From contig SLSP01000345.1 of the NCBI GenBank assembly GCA_007130345.1, positions 1 to 6,212 on the forward strand: 6,212 nucleotides of DNA, given 5' to 3'. Below are positions 5,817-6,212 of this stretch, in pieces. The first letter of the stretch is position 1. Each line of letters starts with the position of its first letter. The stretch is from Thermoflexales bacterium (GTDB lineage: Bacteria > Chloroflexota > Anaerolineae > B4-G1 > SLSP01). Under the pieces are notes generated by a model that was not told where the DNA came from, did not search any database, and worked only from the letters and a program-made list of their open reading frames with translations. The position numbers and the translations under genes are program-made.

Positions 5817-5965
5817 CATCTAAAATCCGCTACATTTTTTAGAATGTGCTTTTCTATTTTACCAAAGTTTGGGATAAAGGAAAGCGGGGGTTGGTCAAGC
5901 GTCAGGGACTAGGGCACACATAAGACTATACTGCAAAAGTGTTGGTGTCATAAAGTCTTCGCCGC

Positions 5966-5999
5966 GCCTACCGCCATCGAATGAATTCGACGGCGGGGC
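5966..5999. repeat. Long imperfect palindrome centred at 5983-5984
   Basis: CCGCC-A-TCGAAT and ATTCGA-C-GGCGG (5971-5982 and 5985-5996) form a near-palindrome with one mismatched pair. GCC/GGC extends it outward if TA (5969-5970) bulges. The two-base centre suits a dimeric DNA-binding protein or a cruciform better than a transcription terminator, and no T-run follows. Confidence 0.55.
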
Positions 6000-6064
6000 A
6001 TAGTTCATTTCTGATCAAAAACACCTTTTCTTTCCTCCGCGACGATACTGCCGAACATGTGTTT

Positions 6065-6111
6065 ATTGTGTCTCTGGCACACAATCACTGGTACCTTATT
6101 TTTGCGCAAAA
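6065..6111. promoter_or_regulatory. Two symmetric sites, possible operators
   Basis: ATTGTGT (6065-6071) and ACACAAT (6079-6085) form a 7-bp inverted repeat with a 7-base centre, typical spacing for a helix-turn-helix dimer site. Fifteen bases on is the perfect 12-bp palindrome TTTTGCGCAAAA (6100-6111). Its half CGCAAAAC recurs at 6134-6141. They could control a rightward gene beyond the window. No regulator family is identified. Confidence 0.3.
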
Positions 6112-6171
6112 CTAAAGGGTTTCTATTCTTTAACGCAAAACGGGGGCATTTCTAATCAATAAAACAGCCTA

Positions 6172-6195
6172 ATTTTGGCCCAAATTGGCCGAAAT
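6172..6195. repeat. Imperfect palindrome around two GGCC sites
   Basis: ATTTTGGCC (6172-6180) and GGCCGAAAT (6187-6195) are inverted copies with one mismatch across a 6-base centre. A possible -10 hexamer, TATCAT, lies at 6200-6205, but no -35 at normal spacing is evident. The promoter is therefore not called. Confidence 0.35.
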
Positions 6196-6212
6196 ACGGT
6201 ATCATCAGAAAA

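Larger units (their letters stand above)
5391..6212. other. Long non-coding region upstream of recX
   Basis: No gene is supported here. The only frame of any length (5456-5842, plus strand) has a GTG start without a ribosome binding site and encodes nothing recognisable. The first 170 bases are GC-rich and structured. From about 5560 to the end the DNA becomes clearly AT-rich, with several inverted repeats listed separately. A gene may start beyond the right edge. Confidence 0.65.

Noticed and set aside
5456..5842. 128-codon plus-strand open frame
   Set aside because: GTG start without a ribosome binding site, no recognisable domain, and a composition that shifts midway with the surrounding DNA. 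Probably chance.

Overview
The window looks like a chromosomal segment of a GC-rich bacterium, most likely a member of the Chloroflexota (Anaerolineae/Caldilineae-like). This is an inference from three things: the style of the proteins, the recX-rny pairing, and intergenic DNA rich in heptad repeats (GACGTTT/CACGTTT) and small hairpins. No rRNA, tRNA, CRISPR array or transposase gene was found.

Layout. Positions 1-462 are non-coding and hold hairpins, a 20-bp tandem repeat, a heptad-repeat cluster, a palindrome, an extended -10 promoter and a leader hairpin. A plus-strand gene (463-2274) encodes an Hsp70/actin-fold ATPase. It lacks the usual Hsp70 substrate-binding domain and instead carries a C-terminal beta-sandwich-like module of a type I associate with secreted proteins. 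Positions 2275-2515 hold a covarying pair of inverted hairpins and a strong terminator between convergent genes. The minus strand then encodes, in window order, a hotdog-fold acyl-CoA thioesterase (2516-2968), ribonuclease Y (rny, 3214-4743) and RecX (recX, 4746-5390). Positions 2969-3213 carry two more heptad clusters, one of them an inverted copy of the cluster near position 270.

recX and rny form a tight unit transcribed leftward: the rny ATG lies 2 nt after the recX stop, so they are probably translationally coupled. RecX modulates RecA and RNase Y starts mRNA decay; no recA is in the window. A terminator-like hairpin with a U-rich tail sits directly before the recX ribosome binding site, below a GC-rich region that can fold into further helices, so this may be an attenuated leader. 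The thioesterase appears to be separately expressed and ends at its own terminator.

Positions 5391-6212 contain no convincing gene. From about 5560 onward the DNA is clearly more AT-rich than the rest and contains several inverted repeats and palindromes.

The most unusual items are the Hsp70 fusion protein, the hairpin pair at 2325-2376 whose two copies differ only by compensatory changes, and the terminator-bearing recX leader.
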